Source: Actinosynnema sp042752395 (lineage in GTDB: Bacteria > Actinomycetota > Actinomycetes > Mycobacteriales > Pseudonocardiaceae). Taken from it: a DNA stretch of 64,000 bases. The stretch spans positions 10,441 through 74,440 of the forward strand of contig NZ_JBHYXZ010000028.1 of assembly GCF_042752395.1 (NCBI RefSeq). Direction: 5' to 3'. Position 1 is the first letter of the stretch. Every line of letters begins with the position of its first letter. Both the position numbers and the translations under genes were made by a program. Positions 1 through 7,672 of this stretch are shown piece after piece. The notes under the pieces were generated by a model. That model was not told the DNA's origin, searched no databases, and saw only the letters and a list, made by a program, of their open reading frames with translations.

Positions 1-295
1 ACGCGGTCGGCGGCTCGCACGCCACCCGCGGGGTGGGGAACTCGTCGCCGAGCTGCCGCACGAACGCGCGCACCGCCCGCGCCAGCGCGCCGGCCACGTT
101 GCCCGACGCCCGCTCGCCGCTGACCCGGCTGATCGTGACCGACCAGCAGCCGGGTTCCTCGTCGGAGCAGTCGAAGGCGCGCACGACCCGCCCGCCGACC
201 CGGCGCAGCAGTGCGGCGCAGGCGGCGCGCGCCTGCTGCTCGTCGTCGGCCGCCACCACCGCGGTGATCAGCAGCTCAAGGTCCTCTACCACCAT
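1..295 (-). CDS. Hypothetical protein, 3' end beyond the window
   Basis: Reading leftward from an ATG at 295, an open frame of 98 codons runs off the window edge without a stop. It begins MVVEDLELLITAVVAADDEQ and is rich in Ala, Arg and Val, with CSDEEPGCWSVTISRVSGE further in. It looks like a small soluble alpha/beta protein. I do not recognise a family. No strong ribosome binding site precedes the ATG. The + strand frame over the same bases is Arg/Ser/Thr-rich and is a shadow. Confidence 0.55.
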   Translation of the reverse strand, partial: MVVEDLELLITAVVAADDEQQARAACAALLRRVGGRVVRAFDCSDEEPGCWSVTISRVSGERASGNVAGALARAVRAFVRQLGDEFPTPRVACEPPTA

Positions 296-500
296 CTCGG
301 GAACGAATTGTCCACGACACGCCTGTTGCGCGTGAGGGTGCCACTGATGTCACCCATAAGCAGGGACTTGCGCCCACCCCTCGTGATGTCCGCTGATCAG
401 GCCGTTTTCGCCACTTCAACCTTCGTTCACACGATGCGGTCGGCGACCTCCGACGCGCCGCCGTGCGAGGTAACGATGTGAGCGCATGGCCAACGACACC

Positions 501-508
501 AAGGAGGT
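501..508 (+). promoter_or_regulatory. Strong ribosome binding site of the Asp/Tyr-rich secreted protein
   Basis: The sequence AAGGAGGT lies six bases upstream of the ATG at 515. It is close to a perfect anti-16S complement and fixes the start of the secreted protein. Confidence 0.8.
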
Positions 509-514
509 TCCACC

Positions 515-919
515 ATGCGCAGCATCATCCGACTGGTCGCGGCGGGCGCGCTTTCGCTCCCGATCATCATCGGTGCCGCGGGCATCGCGTCGGCCGACGT
601 CGAGTTCGACCAGTCCGACGTGGCCGCCACATCGCAGGGCGCCAGTGTCTACGACCAGGCTGCGGGTGCCGACGACTACGGCAACTCCTACTACTACGAG
701 CAGTACCAGCTCGCCGGTGAGGATGGCGCCGGGTCGTTCCTGGTCGTGTCCTGGGTGTACGACGGCCACGCGGGTTACTTCGACAACTACAGCTGGTCCG
801 GCCCCGATGGCGCGTGGACGGGCGACACCTCGGCCACCGCCGACGCCCCGGACTACTACGACGATGACGACTACGACGGTGACGACGACTACGACGACGA
901 AGACCACTACGACGACTGA
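515..919 (+). CDS. Small secreted Asp/Tyr-rich acidic protein
   Basis: The 134-residue product has a clear Sec signal peptide (residues 1-27, MRSIIRLVAAGALSLP then a hydrophobic stretch and ASA/D cleavage site). The mature part is extremely acidic and aromatic. The last 25 residues are almost only Asp and Tyr in DYDDDD-like runs. No enzymatic motif is visible. Such tails could bind divalent cations or sit in the cell wall, but this is inference. The start is secured by a near-perfect ribosome binding site, and a GC-rich hairpin follows the stop. I do not recognise the family. Confidence 0.85.
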   Translation: MRSIIRLVAAGALSLPIIIGAAGIASADVEFDQSDVAATSQGASVYDQAAGADDYGNSYYYEQYQLAGEDGAGSFLVVSWVYDGHAGYFDNYSWSGPDGAWTGDTSATADAPDYYDDDDYDGDDDYDDEDHYDD

Positions 920-928
920 TCACTGACG

Positions 929-961
929 GGGTGGGGCGGCGCGCCGCGTGCCGCCCCACCC
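929..961 (+). terminator. GC-rich hairpin after the secreted protein gene
   Basis: A perfect 12-bp stem, GGGTGGGGCGGC pairing with GCCGCCCCACCC, has a 9-base loop. It lies about 10 bases after the stop at 919. There is no T-tract, as is common for actinomycete intrinsic terminators. Confidence 0.6.
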
Positions 962-976
962 GTTCATGTCCGCGGC

Positions 977-1007
977 TTGACCTGGAGCGCGCTCCGGCGT
1001 GTTGGGT
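977..1007 (+). promoter_or_regulatory. MerR-type promoter of the SDR gene
   Basis: A -35 element TTGACC (977-982) and a -10-like TTGGGT (1002-1007) are separated by 19 bp, the long spacer typical of MerR-regulated promoters. The spacer contains the palindrome GGAGCGCGCTCC (984-995), the usual MerR operator position. The -10 element ends only 6 bases before the ATG at 1014, which predicts a nearly leaderless transcript. The cognate regulator is not next to the gene. Confidence 0.7.
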
Positions 1008-1013
1008 GGTCCC

Positions 1014-1757
1014 ATGACGAACTTGCGGGACAAGGTCGCGCTGGTCACCGGCGCGTCGTCGGGCATCGGGGAGGCGACCGCCGTCGCGCTGGCGCGCGAG
1101 GGCGCGGCCGTGGTGATCGCCGCGCGGCGCGTGGAACGGTTGCGCGCACTGGAAGAACGGCTCGCGGGCGACGGCGCGCGGGTGCTGTCGATCGCGCTGG
1201 ACGTCACGGACGAGGCCGCGTGCCGGGACGCGGTGGCGCGCACCGTCGAGGTGTTCGGCGGGTTGGACGTCCTGGTCAACAACGCGGGCGTGATGCTGCT
1301 CGGCCCGGTGGAGGGCGCGGACACCACCGACTGGACCAGGATGGTGTCGACGAACCTCCTGGGCGTCCTGTTCCTCACCCACGCCGCCCTGCCGCACCTG
1401 GTGGCGCGCAAGGGTTCGGTGGTGCAGGTGTCGTCCACGGCCGGCCGCGTCGCCCGCGCCGGCACGGCGGTCTACAACGCCACCAAGTTCGGCGTCAACG
1501 CGTTCAGCGAGGCCCTGCGCCAGGAGGTGACCCAGCGCGGGGTGCGGGTCGTCGTGGTCGAGCCCGGTGTCGTGGAGACCGAGCTGCGCGAGCACATCAC
1601 GAACCAGGCGGCCAAGGAGGACATCACCGCGCGGGCGCGGGCGATGCGGCAGCTCCAGGCGGAGGACGTGGCCGCCGCAGTGTGCTACGCCGTGACGCAG
1701 CCGGACCACGTGTCGGTCAACGAGATCCTGGTGCGGCCGACCGACCAGCCCTGGTGA
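1014..1757 (+). CDS. Short-chain dehydrogenase/reductase (SDR)
   Basis: This 247-residue classical SDR uses NAD(P)(H) to oxidise or reduce an unknown alcohol or carbonyl substrate in the cytosol. The cofactor motif TGASSGIG is at residues 12-19, NNAG at 89-92, and the catalytic Ser140, Tyr154 and Lys158 (YNATK) are all present. The ATG at 1014 is chosen over an upstream GTG at 999 because the GTG would overlap the -10 element of the MerR-type promoter. This type of promoter in front of an SDR suggests electrophile or redox induction. The gene ends only 7 bp before the convergent hydrolase gene. Confidence 0.9.
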   Translation: MTNLRDKVALVTGASSGIGEATAVALAREGAAVVIAARRVERLRALEERLAGDGARVLSIALDVTDEAACRDAVARTVEVFGGLDVLVNNAGVMLLGPVEGADTTDWTRMVSTNLLGVLFLTHAALPHLVARKGSVVQVSSTAGRVARAGTAVYNATKFGVNAFSEALRQEVTQRGVRVVVVEPGVVETELREHITNQAAKEDITARARAMRQLQAEDVAAAVCYAVTQPDHVSVNEILVRPTDQPW

Positions 1758-1764
1758 GCGCCCC

Positions 1765-2550
1765 TCAGCGCGGCCCCAGCACGCGGCGCGCGAACGCCAG
1801 CACGTCGGCGACCACCTCGGCCGAGTTGGTCTCGTGGAACACGTCGTGCCGCGCGCCGGGGTAGAGGCGCTCCTCGAACAGCAGGCCCCGCAACCGGTCG
1901 GTGCCGGTGCGGGTGTCGGCCGCCGGCACCCACTCGTCGGCGTCGCCGTGCAGCCACAGCGTCGGCAGGTGCTCCAGCGCGGGCCCGTAGTTGACCTGGT
2001 CGAGCGCGCGTTCCAGCGCCTCCAGCGTCTCCCGCCGGTACGGCCCGTGCCACACCAGGGGATCGGCCGCGTACCGCTTGCCGACCTCCGGGTCGCGCGA
2101 CAGCAGCGCGGGGTCGAACGGCTCGGTCGCGGACTCCGGCGAGCCGAGCTGGTCCAGCCCCTGCCACGTGCCGAGCACCGGCGCGGACAGCACCAGCGCG
2201 GTCGGCGGGTCGAGCTGCGCGTACCGGGCGGCGACCAGCCCGCCCTCGGCGTGCCCGATCAGCACGGTCGGCAGGTCGGACGCGGCCGAGGCGACCGCGG
2301 CGGTGACGTCGGCCAGCACGCCGTCGAAGTCGGTGATCAGCGCGCGTTCGCCCTCGGAGCGGCCGTGGCCGACGAGGTCGGGCGCGACGACGAGCGCGCC
2401 CGCGCCCACCAGGGCCTCGGCCACGTCGGCGTACCGGCCGCTGTGCTCGCCGTAGCCGTGCACGATGACGGCGAGCCAGTCGGCGTCCAGGTTGGGCCAG
2501 GTGCGGACGGCGAGTTCCCCGGCGTGGCCGGGGACGTTGGACTCGATCAC
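1765..2550 (-). CDS. Alpha/beta hydrolase, monoacylglycerol-lipase type, lacking the nucleophile Ser
   Basis: The 261-residue protein matches the serine aminopeptidase/monoacylglycerol lipase fold: HGYGEHSGRY at 31-40, the GHGRSEG loop at 61-67, an acidic residue in HGDADEWVP (about 205) and His235 in GARHD. The nucleophile elbow reads GHAEGG (99-104), so the usual Ser of GHSxGG is Ala101. Fold and other triad members are intact, so it may be a pseudoenzyme or a binding protein. It starts with GTG directly after the TAG of the upstream lipoprotein gene (no gap), which suggests translational coupling. Confidence 0.85.
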   Translation of the reverse strand: MIESNVPGHAGELAVRTWPNLDADWLAVIVHGYGEHSGRYADVAEALVGAGALVVAPDLVGHGRSEGERALITDFDGVLADVTAAVASAASDLPTVLIGHAEGGLVAARYAQLDPPTALVLSAPVLGTWQGLDQLGSPESATEPFDPALLSRDPEVGKRYAADPLVWHGPYRRETLEALERALDQVNYGPALEHLPTLWLHGDADEWVPAADTRTGTDRLRGLLFEERLYPGARHDVFHETNSAEVVADVLAFARRVLGPR

Positions 2551-3156
2551 CTAGGCAGCGTAGAACGCGCTGATCTCGATCTTCCCGCCGGCGCACACCG
2601 GACCCAGGCCCCACTGGAGGTTCACCGGCTCGGTCTCGTCCGGCGGGATGGCCGCGGCCCGCGGCGCCTCGGCCTGGCACGGCCGGTCGACCGGCTCGTC
2701 ACCGGTCGGCACGACGGTCCAGTGCAGGTTCGCCGCCGCGGCGGCCCCGGGCGTCAGCGTCACCGGCGACGGACCGGGGTCGGGGGTGCGCTGGAGGTCG
2801 GTCGGCAGCGGGTTGCCCGCGGCGTCGAGCAGTTGCAGGCCGCTGTAGCCGTTGACCGTGCACGGGGCCGCGCCGTTGTTGGTGATCACGAGCTTGCCGT
2901 ACCGGTTGCCCGCGCCCGCGTCGGTCGGCTCCACGGCGCCCGCGAGCACGGCGGCGGTGCAGCGGCCGGCCGCCTGGCCGGTCGCCTGGCCCGACGACGG
3001 CGCGACCGACGAGGGCGGCACCGGGGCCGCCTCGGCGGACGAGGACGTCGAGGCGGGCGGCTCGACCCCGAGGGTCGACCGGTCCGCCGCTTGTTGGGGG
3101 CTCCCGCACGCGGTGAGCGCGACCGCCAGGGCGCCGAACGCCACGAGTCGCCTCAT
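2551..3156 (-). CDS. DUF4232 family lipoprotein
   Basis: The 201-residue protein has a lipoprotein signal with lipobox LTAC at residues 14-17, then a Pro/Ser/Ala-rich linker and a DUF4232 domain (CTAAVL...ITNNGAAPCTVNGYSGL, with a late PC pair). DUF4232 proteins are exported beta-sandwich proteins of unknown role, common in actinomycetes. The start is the ATG at 3156, which has the ribosome binding site GGGAGGT seven bases ahead and puts the signal peptide at the N-terminus. Upstream codons in the same frame lack signal features. The gene is immediately followed by the hydrolase gene. Confidence 0.85.
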   Translation of the reverse strand: MRRLVAFGALAVALTACGSPQQAADRSTLGVEPPASTSSSAEAAPVPPSSVAPSSGQATGQAAGRCTAAVLAGAVEPTDAGAGNRYGKLVITNNGAAPCTVNGYSGLQLLDAAGNPLPTDLQRTPDPGPSPVTLTPGAAAAANLHWTVVPTGDEPVDRPCQAEAPRAAAIPPDETEPVNLQWGLGPVCAGGKIEISAFYAA

Positions 3157-3253
3157 GTCCACCTCCCGGCTCGGAACGGGTCCTTGTTCCCAGGACGTAC
3201 CCCGGCCCCGGTCGGTTGGGTGGATCGGCGAGGAATTCACCGGATCGGGGGCA

Positions 3254-4363
3254 TCATTGACGGTTCTCGACCCAGCCGTCCGGCAGCAGCGGCATGCCGG
3301 CGACGGGGGCCGTCCACAGGTAGGTCCAGCACATCCGCCCGTCCGGCAGCGCCACGCGCACGCGGCGGTACTCGTCGCCCTCGTACTCGTCCAGCGCCGG
3401 GAGGGCCTCCTCGGGGCGTTCGAGGCGCAGCACGTGCCCCGGCACGGCGGCCTGGCCGAAGGGGTGGCGGGAGGCGTTCGGGCCGGAGGTCTCGGGCGCG
3501 GGGCGCAGCGCGGGGTAGCCGCGGCCGGTGTCGTGCAGGGCGCCGGGCAGCCGGGCGGGCTCCGGGTCGCCCACCACGAACGGGGCCACCAGGGGCCACG
3601 CGGTCGAGCCGGGCCGGAGGGTGCCGTACACGAAGAGGCGGTCGGGCCAGTCGTCCGGCGACGGGTCGCCGTGCACCGGGGTCACGTCGAGGCCGTCGCC
3701 GTCGGCGGGCCGGCCGCCGAGCCGTCGCGCGCCGCGCTGGTCCACGTCGGCGCAGCGCACGGGTCTGCCGTTGACCAGCAGCGGCATCCGCCGGGTGCCC
3801 GCGCCGGTGTAGGCCAGCACGGAGTCGACCACGGCCCCGTTGAACAACGTCACCCGGCCGGTGTGCACGCGCACGAGCCGGTACCGCAGGCCGCGCCCCT
3901 CGCAGCGGTCGAGGACGCGCAGCTGCTCCGCGGTGGCGAACCACACCGCGTGCTCCTCCTCGACGCCCGGCGCGGCGGCGAGGGTCGCCGGGCGCTGGCC
4001 GTCGGTCTTGCGCAGGCCCGCGGCCCAGACGGCGGCCAGGCCGTCGCACCGGGCGCGCAGCACGACCGCCGGGCCGGTCAGTCCCAGTTCCTCGCGCAGC
4101 CAGGTCACCTTGGCGGGGTTGGCGTTGGAGCCGTACGCCAGCACCGGCATCCGGCCGGCGAGCGGCGGTTCGCCGTGCCGGGCCAGCCACTCGTCCAGGT
4201 CCTCGCCGTCGGGCGCGACGCGCCACCCGGAGTCGGCGCCCGGGTCCGGCGTGACCGGCCACCCGGCGCCGTCGAGGTGCACGAAGCAGTGTCCCGGCCG
4301 AGCTCCCGGATAGGGCTCGGCCGGGTGACTATCGTCGGTGAACGGCTGCGTCATGGCTCCCAT
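3254..4363 (-). CDS. Tandem gamma-glutamylcyclotransferase-like (GGCT/AIG2-fold) protein
   Basis: The protein of about 369 residues holds two GGCT-fold halves. The first has the signature VLAYGSNANPAKV (about residues 72-84). The second has LFVYGTLRPGS (about 240) and the acidic EGDEYRR near the C-terminus, where this family places its catalytic Glu. GGCT enzymes cyclise gamma-glutamyl groups. The substrate here is unknown. The ATG at 4363 is preceded by GAGG nine bases upstream, and an ATG at 4354 is also possible. The C-terminal half looks like the catalytically complete unit. No operon partner is visible. Confidence 0.8.
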   Translation of the reverse strand: MGAMTQPFTDDSHPAEPYPGARPGHCFVHLDGAGWPVTPDPGADSGWRVAPDGEDLDEWLARHGEPPLAGRMPVLAYGSNANPAKVTWLREELGLTGPAVVLRARCDGLAAVWAAGLRKTDGQRPATLAAAPGVEEEHAVWFATAEQLRVLDRCEGRGLRYRLVRVHTGRVTLFNGAVVDSVLAYTGAGTRRMPLLVNGRPVRCADVDQRGARRLGGRPADGDGLDVTPVHGDPSPDDWPDRLFVYGTLRPGSTAWPLVAPFVVGDPEPARLPGALHDTGRGYPALRPAPETSGPNASRHPFGQAAVPGHVLRLERPEEALPALDEYEGDEYRRVRVALPDGRMCWTYLWTAPVAGMPLLPDGWVENRQ

Positions 4364-4507
4364 TCTGGCAAACCTCACTCGGAATTCATCCGTTGTTGGT
4401 TTCTACGGAGTGGAAGAGGTCCGAGCTTTCGAGGCGTCCGGAGGGAGCTGTCTCGGGTGTTTCGGCCGAACTGGATCGCTTCACATCGGATGTGTGAACG
4501 TGACCTG

Positions 4508-4891
4508 TCACACGTTCTCGGCCCGCCGCGCGTCGTACTCCTCCTGTGCCGCCCGGAAGTTCGGCAGGTTCTCCTCGATCCAGCCGAACAAGTTTCGGAT
4601 CTGCTTCGCCGCATGGGTGCCCAGCGGCGTGAGCGAGTAGTCCACCCGCGGCGGGATGGTGGGGTGGGCCTCGCGGCGCACCAGCCCGTCCCGCTCCAGC
4701 GCCTGGAGCGTCTGGGCGAGCATCTTCTCGCTCACCCCGGTCACCGCCCGGCGCAGCTCGCCGAACCGCTGCGTGCCGTCCAGGAGCTTGCCGAGCACCA
4801 GGCTGCCCCAGTGGCCGGTGGCGTGGTTCGCGATGACGCGGGAGGGGCAGTTGCGGTCGTATACGTCACCTCGCGGCTCCATGGCGGCCAC
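4508..4891 (-). CDS. HxlR-family transcriptional regulator
   Basis: The 127-residue winged-helix protein has the HxlR signature: an N-terminal NCPSRVIANHATGHW with a conserved Cys at 15, then LGKLLDGTQRFGELRRAV and the wing/recognition segment GVSEKMLAQTLQALERDGLV. These regulators often sense electrophiles or quinones through the Cys and repress a divergent reductase. That arrangement is present here, with an NmrA-type reductase starting 86 bp away on the other strand. Confidence 0.9.
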   Translation of the reverse strand: MAAMEPRGDVYDRNCPSRVIANHATGHWGSLVLGKLLDGTQRFGELRRAVTGVSEKMLAQTLQALERDGLVRREAHPTIPPRVDYSLTPLGTHAAKQIRNLFGWIEENLPNFRAAQEEYDARRAENV

Positions 4892-4977
4892 GGTACCTGG
4901 ATGCTTTCCGAGTCGTCAGTACCTGACGTTCGGGTAGGTGCTTTCGAATGGTTAGCGTCGTGCCTACCGTGGGCCGC
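4892..4977. promoter_or_regulatory. Divergent HxlR/NmrA control region with repeated GTACCTG...TGCTTTC
   Basis: The 86-bp intergenic region contains GTACCTG followed by TGCTTTC twice (4893-4909 and about 4920-4945). A partial dyad ACCT-N11-AGGT lies at 4921-4939. Paired repeats between an HxlR gene and its divergent target fit operator half-sites. This is seen in the sequence, but the regulatory role is inferred. Confidence 0.45.
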
Positions 4978-5778
4978 ATGACGACCTTGATCACCGGCGC
5001 GACCGGCCACCTCGGCTCCCTGATCCTCAAGCACGCCCTCGACCGCCTGCCCGCCGACCGGCTCGCCGTGTCCGTCCGCGACCCGGAGAAGGCCGCGGGG
5101 CTGGGCGTGGAGGTCCGCGCGGGCGACTTCGACGGCCCCCTCGCGGACGCGTTCGCCGGCGTGGAGACGCTGTTGATCGTGTCGGTGGACGGGCCGGACG
5201 AGATCCGCGTCCGCCGGCACCTGAACGCGGTGCGCGCGGCGGCCGACGCCGGCGTGCGGCACATCGTCTACACGTCGGTGACCGACGCCGACACCTCGCC
5301 GCTGGGCCTGGCCGCGGTGCACAAGGCCACCGAGGAGGCGATCCGCGCGGTGGGCGTGCCGTTCACGTTCCTGCGCAACGGGATGTACCACGAGAACTAC
5401 CTGCCGCAGGGCCCCGGCCCGATCGTCACGGCGGCGGGCGACGGGCGGATCGCCAGCGCGTCGCGTGACGACCTGGCGCTCGCGGCCGCGGTCGTGCTGA
5501 GCACGCCGGGGCACGAGAACGCGGTGTACGAGCTGACCGGGCCGCGGGCGTGGAGCTTCGACGAGCTGGCCGCGGCGGCGGGCACGACGCACCGGGCGGT
5601 GGGCGCGGAGGAGCGCGTGGCCGGGCTGAAGGGGTTCGGGCTGCCGGACTTCCTCGCCGAACTGCTGACCGACATCGAGGTGAACATCGGTCGCGGCGTG
5701 CTCTCGGAGGTCCGGCCGGACCTGGAGAAGCTGATCGGGCGTCCGCCGGTGGCGATCGAGGACGTCGTGCGGGCCTGA
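4978..5778 (+). CDS. NmrA-like NAD(P)-binding quinone/azo reductase-type protein
   Basis: The 266-residue atypical SDR starts with MTTLITGATGHLGSLIL, a Rossmann GxxGxxG motif at residues 7-13. It continues with the family segments VRDPEKA, GDFDGPLADAFAGVETLL, HIVYTSVTDAD and FLRNGMYHENY. It resembles E. coli QorB/YtfG, which reduces quinones with NADPH. The start is the ATG at 4978. Divergence from an HxlR gene suggests induction by quinones or other electrophiles. Confidence 0.88.
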   Translation: MTTLITGATGHLGSLILKHALDRLPADRLAVSVRDPEKAAGLGVEVRAGDFDGPLADAFAGVETLLIVSVDGPDEIRVRRHLNAVRAAADAGVRHIVYTSVTDADTSPLGLAAVHKATEEAIRAVGVPFTFLRNGMYHENYLPQGPGPIVTAAGDGRIASASRDDLALAAAVVLSTPGHENAVYELTGPRAWSFDELAAAAGTTHRAVGAEERVAGLKGFGLPDFLAELLTDIEVNIGRGVLSEVRPDLEKLIGRPPVAIEDVVRA

Positions 5779-5884
5779 TTCCCGGCCGTGGCGCGGCTGC
5801 TCCCGGGGGCGGGGCGGCTGTCGCCGGACGACCGTGCGCGGTCGACGATCGGCGGCTGTCCGGCCGGCGTGCGCGGTCGGCCGC

Positions 5885-6871
5885 TCAGCCGTCGATGAGC
5901 AGGGCGGCGTCGATCTCGCGGTGGGCCTCCGGGTGCTCCTCCCACCACTTCGCGTAGCCGGGGTTGCGGGGCAGCACCGCGCGGTACGCCTTGGCCGCGG
6001 CGGTGAAGACGTCGTGGGCCCGCCCGGCGGCGGGCCCCTCGCGGCGGGTCGCCAGGAGCAGGTCCACCATCAGCGGCGAGCCGCGCAGCGGGCGGATGAC
6101 GATGCCGTCGCCGCTGCGCGACTGCGGCAGCGCGAACGACACCGCCCCGTTGGTCACCAGGCTGCGGGCGGTGCTCGCCTCGTGCGCGTGGTGGGTGAAC
6201 CGGGGCGTGAACCCGGCCGCCGCGCACGCCGCGAAGATCTGGAGCCGGTTGCCGACGAACTCGTCCGGCGGCGAGACCCAGTCCCGGTCGGCGAGCTGCC
6301 CGAGGTCCACCTCCTCCTGCGCGGCCAGCGGATCCGTCTCGGGCAGCGCCACGAACTGCGGCTCGCTCACCAGCCGGCGGACCTCCAGCCCGCGCAGCTC
6401 ACGTCGCTCCAACCCCTCGAACCGGTCCAGCACGGCGAGCTGCACCCGGCCGGACACGAGCAGCTCCAGCAGGTTCGACGCGCCGCGCGTGATCTCGGTG
6501 CGGACCTCCGAACACGGGATCACCCGCCGCAGCTCCTCCACGAAGTGCCCGAAGAACAACGTGGGCACCCCGCCGACCAGCAGCGGTCCGGGCGTGCCGC
6601 CCCCGCTGCGCTGACGGGCCAGCGAGACGAGCTGGTCGACCTCGTCGAGCACCAGCCTCGCCGTGCCGACGACCTGTTTGCCCAGGTCCGTGGGCGCGGA
6701 ACCGCCGGGCGTGCGGTCGAACAGCCGACCGCCGACGATCCGCTCCACGGTCCGCAACTGGGCGCTCATCGCCGGTTGCGTGAGCCCCAGGCGGGAGGCC
6801 GCCTTGGTGAGGCTGCCTTCTTCGGCTATCGCGCACACCGCGCGCAGGTGGCGCAGCTCGAGCTCGGGCAT
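5885..6871 (-). CDS. LysR-family transcriptional regulator
   Basis: The 328-residue regulator has an N-terminal winged helix (LRHLRAVCAIAEEGSLTKAASRLGLTQPAMSAQLRTVE in residues 6-43) followed by a periplasmic-binding-like effector domain from about residue 95. The ATG at 6871 gives the standard N-terminal MPELELRHLRA. It is transcribed away from a 14-codon ORF at 6959 that has a strong ribosome binding site. The effector ligand cannot be predicted. Confidence 0.9.
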   Translation of the reverse strand: MPELELRHLRAVCAIAEEGSLTKAASRLGLTQPAMSAQLRTVERIVGGRLFDRTPGGSAPTDLGKQVVGTARLVLDEVDQLVSLARQRSGGGTPGPLLVGGVPTLFFGHFVEELRRVIPCSEVRTEITRGASNLLELLVSGRVQLAVLDRFEGLERRELRGLEVRRLVSEPQFVALPETDPLAAQEEVDLGQLADRDWVSPPDEFVGNRLQIFAACAAAGFTPRFTHHAHEASTARSLVTNGAVSFALPQSRSGDGIVIRPLRGSPLMVDLLLATRREGPAAGRAHDVFTAAAKAYRAVLPRNPGYAKWWEEHPEAHREIDAALLIDG

Positions 6872-6900
6872 AACGCTCTTCTATCCCCCTTCCGTATGAG

Positions 6901-6916
6901 CCGCCAGCCCTGGCGG
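6901..6916. promoter_or_regulatory. Short perfect hairpin/palindrome upstream of the LysR gene
   Basis: CCGCCAG, a CC spacer and CTGGCGG form a perfect 7-bp inverted repeat in the LysR gene/14-codon ORF intergenic region. It could be an operator or a small RNA hairpin. Confidence 0.4.
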
Positions 6917-6958
6917 GCGTCATAGTTGGCCAGTCCCCACTGCTGCGGAGGAGAACAG

Positions 6959-7003
6959 ATGCGCCACCCGAGCCAGATCTACCGCACGAGCCGGATCCAC
7001 TGA
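6959..7003 (+). CDS. 14-codon ORF with strong ribosome binding site, possible leader peptide
   Basis: An ATG at 6959 is preceded by GGAGGAGA with ideal spacing and opens a 14-residue frame, MRHPSQIYRTSRIH, ending with TGA at 7001-7003. It lies divergent to the LysR gene, where the regulated target usually begins. It may be a leader peptide, or the start of a target gene cut by an early stop. From its stop to the next start at 7195 I see no other gene. The strength of the ribosome binding site is the only evidence for translation. Confidence 0.4.
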   Translation: MRHPSQIYRTSRIH

Positions 7004-7194
7004 GCAGCGGCTCGGCCGTGCCGTCCCGTCGAGCGGCCCGCGCCCCGTTATACGCGGGCGGGGTCCGGGCGACGCCGGGGGCGGTGACGGCCAAGGGGGT
7101 GCGAGGCGGACGTCCCCACCCCGAACGGGGCCGCCGGTCGCCATTGCGGAGTGCGCGACCGGCGGCCCCGCCGCGCAGTCGGTACGTTCGAACC

Positions 7195-7626
7195 ATGTCG
7201 GTGGTGGACAGCCCAGTCGACTGGGTGAAAGAGCACATCCGCAAGTACGTCGCGACCGGCGGCGCGGAGGGGCACGAGTGGCAGCCGGGCGTCTTCACGC
7301 TCCTGCTGACCACGATCGGCCGCAAGTCCGGGCAGCCGCGTCGGACCGCGTTGATCTACCAGCCCTACGGCGACGCGTACGTGGTCGTCGCGTCCTACGG
7401 CGGCGCGCCGAAGCACCCGTCGTGGTACCGGAACCTGGCCGAGCGCAACGAGGCCGAGGTCCAGGTCGGCCCGGACGTGTTCCGGGCCCGCGCCCGCACC
7501 GCGACCGGTGAGGAGCGGGACCGGCTGTGGAAGCTGATGACCGAGGCGTGGCCGGCCTACGACCAGTACGCGAAGAAGACCGACCGGGAGATCCCGGTGG
7601 TGGTGCTGGAGCGCGTCGGGTCGTAG
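7195..7626 (+). CDS. F420-dependent nitroreductase-fold (Ddn/DUF385) protein
   Basis: The 143-residue protein matches the deazaflavin-dependent nitroreductase family: TIGRKSGQPRRTALIYQ (about residues 41-57), VVVASYGGAPKHPSWYRNL and a C-terminal YDQYAKKTDREIPVVVLE. This split beta-barrel family binds cofactor F420 and reduces quinones or other electron acceptors in actinobacteria. The ATG at 7195 gives the usual family length. A hairpin follows, and the next gene is convergent. Confidence 0.9.
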   Translation: MSVVDSPVDWVKEHIRKYVATGGAEGHEWQPGVFTLLLTTIGRKSGQPRRTALIYQPYGDAYVVVASYGGAPKHPSWYRNLAERNEAEVQVGPDVFRARARTATGEERDRLWKLMTEAWPAYDQYAKKTDREIPVVVLERVGS

Positions 7627-7632
7627 GCGCGG

Positions 7633-7655
7633 CCCGGTCCGGATCGCGGACCGGG
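7633..7655. terminator. Bidirectional hairpin between convergent genes
   Basis: CCCGGTCCG and CGGACCGGG form a perfect 9-bp stem with a 5-base loop in the 46 bp between the convergent F420 reductase and PhzF genes. Confidence 0.6.
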
Positions 7656-7672
7656 AGCGCGGTCCGGGCGCG

